From positions 1-46,884 of the forward strand of contig JALORP010000017.1 in NCBI GenBank assembly GCA_025458865.1: a stretch of DNA of 46,884 nucleotides. Direction: 5' to 3'. Numbering within the stretch: the stretch's first letter is position 1; each line of letters starts with the position of its first letter. The notes under the pieces were generated by a model that saw only the letters and a list, made by a program, of their open reading frames with translations, made no database searches and was not told the DNA's origin. Of the stretch, positions 16,154 to 24,096 are shown in pieces. Position numbers and translations under genes: made by a program. This DNA comes from Steroidobacteraceae bacterium (GTDB lineage Bacteria > Pseudomonadota > Gammaproteobacteria > Steroidobacterales > Steroidobacteraceae).

Positions 16154-16876
16154 TCAGGCGAGGGTGTGGTAGACCTTCTGCACGTCGTCGTCCTGCTCCA
16201 GCTTGTCGATCAGCTCGAGGACTTCCTTCGCCGGCTCCTCGCCGAGCTCGATCGGCGTCATGCAGACGTATTCCTGCTCCGCCGAGACCGGCGTGATGCC
16301 GCGCGCCTCGAGGGCGGACTGCAGCTGGCCGAAGTTCTCGAACAGGCAGCGGGCGACAAGCTGCGGTTCGCCCTGCTCGCCGGTGGACTCGCCCATTTCC
16401 TCGAGGCCGTGGTCGATCAGGTAGAGCTCGAGGTCGTCCTGGTCGATGCCCTCGGGGCTCAGCCGGAACACACCCATGCGCTGGAACTGGAAGCTGACGC
16501 TGCCGCTGGTGGCGAGGTTGCCGCCGTGCTTGTTGAACAGGTTGCGGACGCTCGCGACCGTGCGGACCGGGTTGTCGGTCGCGGTCTCGACCAGGACCGC
16601 CACGCCGTGCGGCGCATAGCCCTCGTAGAGGACCTCCTGGTAGTCCACCGCCTCCTGGCCGGAGGCGCGGCGGATGGCGGCCTCGACCTTGTCCTTGGGC
16701 ATGTTGATCGCGCGGGCGTTCTGGATGACGCGCCGCAGGGCCGGGTTGTTGCCCGGCTCCGGCCCGCCGCTGCGGACGGCGATCGTGATGTCCTTGCCGA
16801 TGCGCGCGAACTGCTTCGCCATGCGGTTCCACCGCGCGAACATGGCGTGCTTGCGAACTTCGAATATGCGTCCCAT
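16154..16876 (-). CDS. yebC: YebC/PmpR family protein
   Basis: The 240-residue protein starts [35 protein letters not shown] and contains [21 protein letters not shown] and [30 protein letters not shown], all diagnostic of YebC/PmpR/TACO1. Family members were annotated as transcription regulators, and some act in translation at difficult proline stretches. The start [12 protein letters not shown] is nearer the YeeN-like branch than RuvC-linked YebC, which fits its location away from ruvABC. The 202 bp beyond its start (16877-17078) hold no gene; GCGAGCTTCGCG occurs twice there. Confidence 0.9.
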   Translation of the reverse strand: MGRIFEVRKHAMFARWNRMAKQFARIGKDITIAVRSGGPEPGNNPALRRVIQNARAINMPKDKVEAAIRRASGQEAVDYQEVLYEGYAPHGVAVLVETATDNPVRTVASVRNLFNKHGGNLATSGSVSFQFQRMGVFRLSPEGIDQDDLELYLIDHGLEEMGESTGEQGEPQLVARCLFENFGQLQSALEARGITPVSAEQEYVCMTPIELGEEPAKEVLELIDKLEQDDDVQKVYHTLA

Positions 16877-17078
16877 GGCGGGGCGAGAATCTACCCGACC
16901 GGACCGGGGCCCGCCACCGGGACTTCACCTGTCCGCGAGCTTCGCGTTGCCGGACCCCGGGGCTTTCGCGGCGAGCTTCGCGCCCTCGGCCCCGGCCGGG
17001 CCCTCCTGCTCCGGGACCGGAGTCGCGGAGGGTCCGGCCGGAGGCCTCGGGTGGTCACTGCTCCTGCAGGGGCCGGAG

Positions 17079-17510
17079 TTATCCGGCGCGGAACGGCCTG
17101 ACGCCCGCCTTGCGGGCCGCTCCGGCCAGTGCCTCGTCGAGCGTGGCCAGCGGCAGCCCGGCGCGCAGCGCCAGTTCGAGGTAGGAGGCATCGTAGGCGG
17201 ACAGCCGATAGCGCCGCGCCAGGTGCAGCGTGTCGGCCAGCGACTGGGAATAGGTGGCGTCATCGGCCTCGATAGGCGCGGCCGCCAGCATCTCGAGGAA
17301 GGCTTCGCTCTGCGCCTCGGTGAGGACTGCCTTGGCTTCGCCCCGGGCCAGCACGTTGGCCACCTCGAGCCCCCAGGTGACGGGAACGACGGCCAGCGCT
17401 GCGGGGTGCTTGAGGGCGTCCAGCACGGACTGGGCCAGCTTGCGATCCGCAGCCTTGGCATCGCCCAGCAGCCAGGAGAGCGCCACCGAGGCATCGAGCA
17501 CGAACTTCAC
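17079..17510 (-). CDS. vapC: PIN-domain toxin, VapC family
   Basis: The 143-residue PIN-domain ribonuclease has the acidic residues expected at the catalytic site: first Asp in FVLDASVAL, Glu in GLEVANVL, and Asp in RLSAYDASYLELA, with a further TLDEAL near the C terminus. VapC toxins cut initiator tRNA or 23S rRNA; the target is not predictable here. GTG at 17510 is chosen because it overlaps the antitoxin stop as GTGA, so toxin translation is coupled to the antitoxin. Confidence 0.88.
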   Translation of the reverse strand: MKFVLDASVALSWLLGDAKAADRKLAQSVLDALKHPAALAVVPVTWGLEVANVLARGEAKAVLTEAQSEAFLEMLAAAPIEADDATYSQSLADTLHLARRYRLSAYDASYLELALRAGLPLATLDEALAGAARKAGVRPFRAG

Positions 17511-17752
17511 GCCCGGCCTTCCTCGATGAGCGCCCTGAGATCGACCCGTCGGGTGACCGGGTTTGCGCGCAGGAACGCCTCGAACTTCTCGATGGCCGCC
17601 GGCACGTCCCGTGGTGCGGTGTCCGTGCTCGGGACGAGATCCGCCACGGCCTTGCCCCGATTGGTGATGGTGAAGCGCTGGCCGGCCTTCACCCGCCGCA
17701 GCAGCTCCGGCAGGCGGGTCTTGGCTTCGTAAGCGCCGATCTCGTGCTTCAT
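17507..17752 (-). CDS. Phd/YefM-type antitoxin
   Basis: The 81-residue protein has the Phd/YefM N-terminal dimerisation and DNA-binding fold: MKHEIGAYEAKTRLPELLRRVKAGQRFTITNRGKAVADLVP. Its C-terminal part (FEAFLRANPVTRRVDLRALIEEGRA) is the likely toxin-neutralising helix. Encoded directly upstream of the PIN toxin with a GTGA overlap. The palindromes just upstream are likely operators for autorepression. Confidence 0.9.
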   Translation of the reverse strand: MKHEIGAYEAKTRLPELLRRVKAGQRFTITNRGKAVADLVPSTDTAPRDVPAAIEKFEAFLRANPVTRRVDLRALIEEGRA

Positions 17753-17770
17753 GGGTCGTTCTCCCGGACA

Positions 17771-17795
17771 GTAGAACTAGTCTACAGACTGGTCT
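17771..17795 (-). promoter_or_regulatory. Predicted operator of the Phd-VapC operon
   Basis: Two adjacent inverted repeats lie 19 to 43 bp before the antitoxin start: GTAGA-ACTAG-TCTAC (17771-17785) and AGAC-TG-GTCT (17786-17795). Read in the gene direction they form two related units beginning TAGAC(C/T)AGT. Such paired palindromes overlapping the promoter are usual for autorepressed Phd/YefM systems. The sequence is AT-richer than its surroundings. Confidence 0.55.
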
Positions 17796-17885
17796 ATTAG
17801 TCATCAAACATCGACGGAAGGGGGTGCACCCCGCGGGGGGCGCGAAGCTCGCCGGGTCGCGCCATGGCGCCGGCGCATCGACGAT

Positions 17886-18737
17886 TCAGCCCAGCCGGCC
17901 CTGCTGGTAGTCGAGGATCGCGCGCTCGATCTCGGCGCGGGAATTCATCACGAACGGGCCGTACTGAACGACCGGTTCGCGGATCGGTCGGGCGGCGAGG
18001 ACCAGCAGCCGGGCGCCCTCCGGGCCGGCGGTGACCTGCACGGCGTCGCCGTCGGACAGAAGGCCGGCGGCCCGGTGGGGCAGGGCCCCGCCGTCGGCGC
18101 CGATCCGGGCCGAACCCTCGTAGAGGTACAAGAACGCGGCGTGGCCGGTCGGCAGCGGCACGGTGAAGGCTGTGCCGGGCGCAAGGTGCAGGTCCAGGAA
18201 CAGCGGCTCGGTGGGGCCTGTCGGCGCCGGGCCGGCGACCGGCGCGCCGTCCACCAGGATCGTGCCCGCGATCACCTTCACCCGCACGTCCTGGGCAGGC
18301 TCCACGGTCGGGATCTCCCCGGCCGGGATGTCGCGATACGCCGCGGGGTTCATCTTGTGGCTCGCGGGAAGGTTGAGCCAGAGCTGGAAGCCGCGCATCC
18401 GGCCTTCGGCCTGCTGCGGCATCTCCGAGTGGATGATGCCGCGCGCGGCCGTCATCCACTGCACGTCGCCCGGACCGAGGTCGCCGCGGTTGCCGCGGCT
18501 GTCCTCGTGGCGCATGCGCCCGTCGAGCATGTAGGTGACGGTCTCGAAGCCGCGGTGCGGGTGCGGCGGGAAGCCGGCGAGGTAATCGTCCGGGTTGTCG
18601 GAGAAGAACTCGTCGAGCATCAGGAAGGGGTCGTGGCGCAGGTGGTCGGCCTGGCCGAGGCTGCGGCGCAGCTTGACGCCGGCGCCGTCCGAGGCCGGCA
18701 CCGAATCGATCACCGCGGCGAGGCTGCGCCCGGCCAT
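17886..18737 (-). CDS. Pirin family protein
   Basis: The 283-residue bicupin protein has the pirin metal-site motifs [16 protein letters not shown] and [10 protein letters not shown], preceded by the [10 protein letters not shown] segment. The C-terminal pirin cupin is complete ([39 protein letters not shown]). Pirins bind iron and include quercetinases; the cellular role is not settled. It starts three bases after the stop of the NnrU-like gene, so the two form an operon. Confidence 0.93.
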   Translation of the reverse strand: MAGRSLAAVIDSVPASDGAGVKLRRSLGQADHLRHDPFLMLDEFFSDNPDDYLAGFPPHPHRGFETVTYMLDGRMRHEDSRGNRGDLGPGDVQWMTAARGIIHSEMPQQAEGRMRGFQLWLNLPASHKMNPAAYRDIPAGEIPTVEPAQDVRVKVIAGTILVDGAPVAGPAPTGPTEPLFLDLHLAPGTAFTVPLPTGHAAFLYLYEGSARIGADGGALPHRAAGLLSDGDAVQVTAGPEGARLLVLAARPIREPVVQYGPFVMNSRAEIERAILDYQQGRLG

Positions 18738-18740
18738 CGG

Positions 18741-19322
18741 CTAGCCTCCCATGGCGAACGGCGGCACGCCGATCCAGCGCACGTGCAGCCACATCGCGAA
18801 CACGACGTACAGCGCCAGGCCGCCCGCGACCGCGATCGCGTCGTTGAGCTTCCCTGCCGGCAGGGCCGGGTTCGGACGCGGCGTGCGGTGCTTGAGCGAG
18901 ATGCGGTCGGCCACGGCCCAGGCGAGGAAGGCGCCGAAGAGAACGAGGTCGTGGAGCATGCCGTTCGCGAGCAGGTGTGCGACCGCCCACAGCTTGGTGG
19001 CGGTCAGCATGGGGTGCTTGGTCGCCGTTTTGATCCGGCCCGGCAGGTAGGCCGCCAGCAGCAGCACGAACGCCGGCAGCATGAGCAGCGCGGCGAGGTG
19101 GCGGGTCCAGACCGGGGGCGAGTACACGACCACCGGGTCGAGTCGCGCCTCGGCGTAGCCGTTGACGATCAGCACGAAGCCGGCGATGGACACCAGGCTG
19201 TAGACGACCTGCCAGCCGACCTTGCCGAGCGACAGCGCCATGCGGTTGCGCCAGCTCGGCGCGACGATGGACACCGAGTGGGCGCCGAGGAAGATCAGGA
19301 GGCCCGCGATCAGGGTTCCCAT
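18741..19322 (-). CDS. NnrU family membrane protein
   Basis: The 193-residue protein has about five or six hydrophobic helices with the NnrU signature: [45 protein letters not shown], and [21 protein letters not shown]. The family is related to isoprenylcysteine methyltransferase-like folds and was first seen near nitric-oxide reductase genes; no denitrification genes are nearby here. Start at 19322 gives the normal N terminus. Upstream, 111 bp separate it from the divergent rluF. Confidence 0.9.
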   Translation of the reverse strand: MGTLIAGLLIFLGAHSVSIVAPSWRNRMALSLGKVGWQVVYSLVSIAGFVLIVNGYAEARLDPVVVYSPPVWTRHLAALLMLPAFVLLLAAYLPGRIKTATKHPMLTATKLWAVAHLLANGMLHDLVLFGAFLAWAVADRISLKHRTPRPNPALPAGKLNDAIAVAGGLALYVVFAMWLHVRWIGVPPFAMGG

Positions 19323-19433
19323 GTGATTCGCTCCGTGAGGGGAGGCGATACTATACGGGCCCGCGGCGCTCGCCGCTCGGCCGGCTGGGGGCGCCATTGC
19401 GACCGGCGCAGACTCCGTAAATCATCGCCCTGC

Positions 19434-20129
19434 ATGAGGCTCAACAAATTCATCAGCGAGACGGGCGCGTGCTCCCGGCGCGAGGCGGATGCCTGGATCG
19501 CCGCCGGGCGCGTGACGGTGAACGGCGCGCCGGCGACGCTCGGCACGCAGGTGGGCGAGGGCGACGAGGTTCGCGTGGACGGCAGGCCGCTCGGCGCGCC
19601 GAGCCGCCACGTCTACCTCGCGCTCAACAAGCCGGTGGGCGTCACCTGCACGACCGAGCGCCACGTGCCCGGCAATATCGTGGACTTCGTCGGCCACCGC
19701 GAGCGGATCTTTCCCATCGGCCGGCTCGACAAGGACTCCGAGGGGCTGATCCTGCTGACCAACAACGGCGACATCGTCAACGAGATCCTGCGCTCGGAGA
19801 ACGAGCACGAGAAGGAGTACCTGGTGACGATCGACCGGCCGGTGACCGACGAATTCCTGGCCGGCATGGCGGCCGGCGTGCCGATCCTGGGCACCGTCAC
19901 CAAGCCCTGCCGCACGGCGCGCGTGGCGAAGAACACCTTCCGCATCGTGCTGACCCAGGGCCTCAACCGCCAGATCCGGCGCATGTGCGAACAGTTCGGC
20001 TGCAAGGTCCGGCGGCTGCAGCGCGTGCGGGTGATCAACATCACGCTCGACGGCCTTGCCCCGGGACGCTGGCGCCACCTGACGCGCGCGGAACTCGCGG
20101 GCCTGCTGCCGGGCCGGCGAGACTGGTGA
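19434..20129 (+). CDS. rluF: 23S rRNA pseudouridine synthase RluF
   Basis: The 231-residue enzyme has an N-terminal S4 RNA-binding domain ([22 protein letters not shown]) and a RsuA/RluB-type synthase domain with the catalytic Asp in [20 protein letters not shown]. Strong similarity of the whole layout to E. coli RluF ([52 protein letters not shown]) supports pseudouridylation of 23S rRNA at position 2604 and possibly tRNA-Tyr. It lacks the long basic tail of the E. coli protein. It converges with the cyclase gene, ten bases away. Confidence 0.93.
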   Translation: MRLNKFISETGACSRREADAWIAAGRVTVNGAPATLGTQVGEGDEVRVDGRPLGAPSRHVYLALNKPVGVTCTTERHVPGNIVDFVGHRERIFPIGRLDKDSEGLILLTNNGDIVNEILRSENEHEKEYLVTIDRPVTDEFLAGMAAGVPILGTVTKPCRTARVAKNTFRIVLTQGLNRQIRRMCEQFGCKVRRLQRVRVINITLDGLAPGRWRHLTRAELAGLLPGRRDW

Positions 20130-20138
20130 AGTGCTGCC

Positions 20139-21176
20139 CTAGAACGCCGGCCGCAGGTCGAGTCGCTCGGCGGCAGGGAGGCAGAAGATGTCCACCGGCG
20201 AGCTGCGGCCGCGCAGCTGCAGCGCGGGCAGCTGCAGGATGGACATCGCGAGCCGCTGGCCGTCGAGTGCGCGCTGCACGCTGCCCGAGAACAGCGCCTC
20301 GCCGGCTCGGGCGCGCTGGCTGAGGCGCGAAGCTACGTTCACGGTGTCGCCGATGAGCGTGTAGCTGTTGTGACGCGGCGAGCCGACCTGGCCCACGACC
20401 ACCTCGCCCGCGTTGATGCCGATGCCGAGGCCGGTCTCGACGCCGAGGCGGCGCCGCCAGGCATCCGCGAGGCCGTCGAAGCGTTGAAGCATCTCGCGGG
20501 CGCAGCTCACGGCGAGGCGCTCGGCGTCCGGCCGCTCTGCCGGCAGGCCGAAGCCGGCCATCAGGCCATCGCCCGCGAGGTGGAACACCTCGCCTTCGTG
20601 GAGGGCCGTGATGTCGGTTAGCAGCTCGAAGTATTCGTTCAGCAGGCCGGCCACCGCGTCGGGCGCAAGCCGCTCGGAGACCGTGGTGAACCCGCGCATG
20701 TCGGCGAACATCACGGCGCCGTGCACGCGCAGGTAGCCGGCGGCCTCCTGCTGCCTGGCGCGGGCCGCGCACCGGCACGCGCCCGCTGCGTGCAGCTCGA
20801 TGAGGTTGCCGGCGGGGTCACGCAGGAAGACCTGCTCCGAGCCTGGTCCGGCGCGTCCCTCGAGCACGCCGTAGCGCACGCCGAGGCGCTCCAGTTCCGC
20901 GCGGGCCGCGGCGAGGTCCGGCACCGCGAGCGCCACGTGGGGCTCCGAGGGATCCAGCCCACCGCCAAGGTCCACGAGGCGGCCCTCGGCGCCGATCAGG
21001 TGCAGCTGCGCGTGTTCGCCCGCATCCAGCCAGTGGCCCGGCACGCCGGGCACCTCCGGCCGGCCGGGATCCGACGGCAGGCCGAGCACGTCGGCGTAGA
21101 ACCGGGCCACCGCTTCGGCGGCGGCCGGTGCGACGCGCACCCCGCAGTGGTGCAGCCCCAGGACCTTGATAGTCAT
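20139..21176 (-). CDS. VOC (glyoxalase-like) domain fused to class III nucleotidyl cyclase
   Basis: The 345-residue protein has two clear halves. Residues 1-131 are a vicinal-oxygen-chelate domain with LHHCGVRVAP, HLIGAEG, HVALAVPD and DPAGNLIELH; likely metal or ligand residues H10, H59, H80 and E127. Residues 148-335 are a class III adenylate/guanylate cyclase domain: metal Asp pair D159 (MFADMRGFT) and D203 (LAGDGLMAGFG), and N280 and R284 in IGDTVNVASRL. The base-selecting Lys is replaced by His (H199), and the usual Asp/Thr by Ser (S271), so the product is uncertain. A small cysteine-containing linker (GACRCAAR) joins the halves. It lies 11 bp downstream of the M3 peptidase stop on the same strand, so is likely cotranscribed with it. 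Confidence 0.88.
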   Translation of the reverse strand: MTIKVLGLHHCGVRVAPAAAEAVARFYADVLGLPSDPGRPEVPGVPGHWLDAGEHAQLHLIGAEGRLVDLGGGLDPSEPHVALAVPDLAAARAELERLGVRYGVLEGRAGPGSEQVFLRDPAGNLIELHAAGACRCAARARQQEAAGYLRVHGAVMFADMRGFTTVSERLAPDAVAGLLNEYFELLTDITALHEGEVFHLAGDGLMAGFGLPAERPDAERLAVSCAREMLQRFDGLADAWRRRLGVETGLGIGINAGEVVVGQVGSPRHNSYTLIGDTVNVASRLSQRARAGEALFSGSVQRALDGQRLAMSILQLPALQLRGRSSPVDIFCLPAAERLDLRPAF

Positions 21177-21187
21177 GGGGCGGCAGC

Positions 21188-23398
21188 TTAGCGCACGGCG
21201 ACGGTCGCGGCAGCAGCGGGTGCGGCCGGCACGGCGGGCGCAGCGGGTGCAGCGGGCGCGGGGAAGCCGCGCTTGCGCATCAGCGCGCCGATGTCCGGGT
21301 CGCGGCCGCGGAAGGCGCGATAGCCGGCGGCGGGATCCACCGAGTTGCCGGCCGACATCACGTGACTCCGCAGCCGCCCGGCGACACCCGTGTCGAAGGG
21401 GTCGCCTGCCTCGACGAAGGCCTCCCAGGCGTCCGCGCTCAGCGTGTCCGACCACAGGTAGCTGTAGTAGCCGGCCGAGTAGGAGTCGCTCGAGTAGACG
21501 TGCAGGAACTGCGTCGGGCGGTGGCGCAGCACGATCTCGCGCGGCATGCCGAGCGACTCGACCAGTTCCTGCTCGAAGCGGCGCGGGTCCACCTTCGCCG
21601 GGTCGGCGACGTGGATCTTCATGTCGTACAGCGCGCCGGACAGGTACTCGACCGTCGCGAAGCCCTGGTTGAAGGTGAGGCTCGCGCGGATGCGCCCGAC
21701 CACGTCCTCCGGCATAGGCTCGCCCGTCTGGTAGTGGCGCGCGTAGCGGTCGAGCACCTCGCGCGTGGACAGCCAGTGCTCGAGCAGCTGCGACGGGAGC
21801 TCCACGTAGTCGCGCACGACGTTCGTGCCGGACAGCGAGCGGTAGGTGACGTCGGACAGCAGGCCGTGCAGGCCGTGGCCGAACTCGTGGAACAGGGTAG
21901 TGGCGTCGTCCCAGCTCATGAGCACCGGCTCGCCCGGCGTGGCGGGGATCAGGTTGAGGTTGTTGGAGATGACGGGCGTCACGTCTCCCGTGAGCCGCTC
22001 CTGCGAGCGGTACTGGCTCATCCAGGCGCCCGAGCGCTTGCCGGTGCGAGCGAAGGGGTCGAAGTACATCAGGCCGACGTGCCGGCCCGCGGCGTCCTTC
22101 ACCTCGTAGACGGTGACGTCCGGGTGGAACACGGGCACCGCGCCGGCCGGCAGCGCGCTGAACCGCAGGCCGAATAGCCGGTTCGCGACGTCGAACATGC
22201 CGTCCTTGAGCCTCTCGAGCTGCAGGTAGGGCCGGACCAGCGCTTGGTCGAGGTCGTAGCGCTCGGCGCGCACCTTCTCGGCGTAGAAGCGGTAGTCCCA
22301 GGGCTCGATGGCGATGCCGGCGGCCCCGGCGTCCGCGAGCTTCTGCATGTCGGCCACTTCCTCGCGCACCCGCGCGACGGCCGGCGTCCAGACGGCTTCC
22401 ATCAGCGCCATGGCGCGCTCCGGCGTGGCAGCCATGGTGTCCTCGAGCCGCCAGTGCGCGTGGGTCGGGTAGCCGAGCAGCGCGGAGCGGCGCGCACGCA
22501 GCTTCAGGATCTCGCCGATGATCGCGTTGTTGTCGGTCGCGTCGCCGTTGTCGCCGCGGTTGACGAACACCCGCCAGACTTTTTCGCGCAGGTCGCGGCG
22601 CGCGGAATAGGTGAGGAACGGCTCCACGCTCGAGCGCGTGTTGAGGATCACCCAGCGGCCCTCGTGACCCTTGCCGCGCGCCGCCTCGGCGGCCGCCGAG
22701 CGCAGCGCCTCCGGCAGGCCCTCCAGGTCCTCCTCCTTCTCGAGCAGCGTGTAGCGCGATGTCTCGTCGGCCAGGACGTTCTGGCCGAAGCGGGTGAACA
22801 GGCCCGCGAGTTCCTGGTTGATCGCGGCCACCGCCTGCTTCCGGGTCGCGTCGAGTTTCGCGCCGGCGCGCACGAAGTCGCGGTAGCGCCGCCACGCGAG
22901 GCGCTGCTGCTCGGGCGACAGCGAGGCCTTCTCGCCGGACTCGTACACCGACTCGATGCGACGGAAGAGCGCCTCGTTCTGCACGATGCGGTCCGAGAAC
23001 GCGGCGAGCTTCGGCGCCATGTCGCGCTCGAGCGCCTGGAACTCCGGCGTGCTGAGGTTGCCGGCGTGCACGCCGTAGAGCGTCAGCACGCGCCGGTACG
23101 CGCCGCCCGCGCGTTCCATCGCCTCGACGGTGTTGGCGAAGGTCGCGGGCTCGGGGTTGGCCGTGATCGCGTCGATCTCGGCGAGGTAGGCCTGCATCGC
23201 CGCCTCGATCGCGGGTCCGAGGCGCGGGACCGTGACCTCGTCCCAGGGCGGCACGCCGCCGTAGGGGCCACTCCAGGGCGCGAGCAGCGGGTCGTCAGCA
23301 CGGGCGTTGTTCATGGCAGGTTCCGGGGTCTGGTCGGCGGTTGCAGGCAGGGTGATGGTGGCGGCGCACAGCAGCGCCACGACGTGACGGTGTCTCAC
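21188..23398 (-). CDS. Secreted M3-family oligopeptidase (Dcp/OpdA-like)
   Basis: About 736 residues with a signal peptide (cleavage near TLPATA-DQ), so probably periplasmic. The thimet-type zinc motif HEFGHGLHGLLSD is present with the downstream Glu in the RDYVELPSQLLEHW block, and further conserved HVYSSDSYSAGYYSYLWSDTL. These are typical of peptidyl dipeptidase Dcp and oligopeptidase A. A GTG at 23398 preceded by GGAG is the best start and places the signal peptide correctly. The end carries an unusual Ala-Pro-rich tail of about 25 residues. It lies 11 bp upstream of the VOC-cyclase gene. Confidence 0.92.
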   Translation of the reverse strand: MRHRHVVALLCAATITLPATADQTPEPAMNNARADDPLLAPWSGPYGGVPPWDEVTVPRLGPAIEAAMQAYLAEIDAITANPEPATFANTVEAMERAGGAYRRVLTLYGVHAGNLSTPEFQALERDMAPKLAAFSDRIVQNEALFRRIESVYESGEKASLSPEQQRLAWRRYRDFVRAGAKLDATRKQAVAAINQELAGLFTRFGQNVLADETSRYTLLEKEEDLEGLPEALRSAAAEAARGKGHEGRWVILNTRSSVEPFLTYSARRDLREKVWRVFVNRGDNGDATDNNAIIGEILKLRARRSALLGYPTHAHWRLEDTMAATPERAMALMEAVWTPAVARVREEVADMQKLADAGAAGIAIEPWDYRFYAEKVRAERYDLDQALVRPYLQLERLKDGMFDVANRLFGLRFSALPAGAVPVFHPDVTVYEVKDAAGRHVGLMYFDPFARTGKRSGAWMSQYRSQERLTGDVTPVISNNLNLIPATPGEPVLMSWDDATTLFHEFGHGLHGLLSDVTYRSLSGTNVVRDYVELPSQLLEHWLSTREVLDRYARHYQTGEPMPEDVVGRIRASLTFNQGFATVEYLSGALYDMKIHVADPAKVDPRRFEQELVESLGMPREIVLRHRPTQFLHVYSSDSYSAGYYSYLWSDTLSADAWEAFVEAGDPFDTGVAGRLRSHVMSAGNSVDPAAGYRAFRGRDPDIGALMRKRGFPAPAAPAAPAVPAAPAAAATVAVR

Positions 23399-23725
23399 TC
23401 TCGGTCTCCGGCTATTGCGATGGAACGCGCCCAGCGGGGCAGCGGGATGGCGTCCGGTCGGCAGCCATGGCCTGGCGGTTGGCCTCGCGGTGGGCCGCCT
23501 GCCCGGATTGTCCTTGCCTGGGGGGCGGCCAGGACCGCATCCGGCTGCCATCGGCCTTATTTTACTGGCTCGAAGCCGCGCGGGCGACTCCGCCGCCCGC
23601 CCGTGGCCGGCGCGACAGGCCGGGCGCCCAGGCGCTGTCTCGGTATTCCCTTATCCGTGCTGCCCGCCGACCCGGAGTCTCATTCACCGTGAGCCGCAGT
23701 TCGCGGCGGACGGAGAATCCGAACC
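23399..23725. promoter_or_regulatory. Divergent intergenic region between M3 peptidase and cytochrome c
   Basis: These 327 bp contain no gene I can support. They must carry promoters for the minus-strand peptidase and plus-strand cytochrome c. The only AT-rich patches are around 23567-23573 (TATTTTAC) and 23645-23655 (TATTCCCTTATC). GGAG at about 23720 serves the cytochrome start. No operator-like palindrome stood out. Confidence 0.3.
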
Positions 23726-24031
23726 ATGAGCAAGTCGACCCTGGCGGCCCTGGCCGCGTGTTTCCTCTTCATCGCGCCGGCGCAGGCCGCCGACGTTGCC
23801 GCCGGCAAGGCGCTGGCGGACGACGAATGCGCCGACTGCCACGGCGAGGACGGCACCGGGGACGATGACAACCCGGCCATCAACGGCTGGACGGTGGAGA
23901 AATTCACCAAGGCGATGAAGGAGTACCAGGACGGTACCCGCACCAAGAACTCCAAGATGGTCAAGGCGGCCAAGAAGCTCGACGCCGCCCAGATCGCCGA
24001 TCTGGCGGCCTACTACGCGACCTTGAAGTAG
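23726..24031 (+). CDS. Small periplasmic cytochrome c (class I, c553-like)
   Basis: The 101-residue precursor has a signal peptide cut after APAQA and a mature monoheme domain of about 80 residues. Heme motif CADCH is near the mature N terminus, and a candidate Met axial ligand is in NSKMVKAAKKL, followed by the C-terminal helix AAQIADLAAYYATLK. It is probably a mobile electron carrier. It faces the multiheme genes convergently, ending 65 bp from the NapC/NirT-type gene, and is a plausible partner for them. Confidence 0.9.
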   Translation: MSKSTLAALAACFLFIAPAQAADVAAGKALADDECADCHGEDGTGDDDNPAINGWTVEKFTKAMKEYQDGTRTKNSKMVKAAKKLDAAQIADLAAYYATLK

Positions 24032-24054
24032 CCCGGCCGGAACGGCTGTCGTGT

Positions 24055-24090
24055 GCCGGCCCGGGCCTTGCCCGGGCCGGCTTCGTCTTC
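24055..24090 (+). terminator. GC-rich terminator after cytochrome c
   Basis: A 12-pair perfect stem, GCCGGCCCGGGC / GCCCGGGCCGGC with a three-base loop, is followed by TTCGTCTTC. The stem is very strong and the pyrimidine tail is modest. It lies between convergent genes so it may act in both directions. Confidence 0.65.
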
Positions 24091-24096
24091 GGGCTC

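Noticed and set aside
16925..17494. An open frame covering the VapC region in a second reading frame
   Set aside because: It is a Trp/Arg/Pro/Ser-rich shadow of the PIN-domain gene and gives no domain match.
20139..23398. M3 peptidase and VOC-cyclase as a single fused protein
   Set aside because: The peptidase stop (21188) lies 11 bp before the cyclase ATG (21176), and the long open frame joining them is out of frame with the peptidase motifs.
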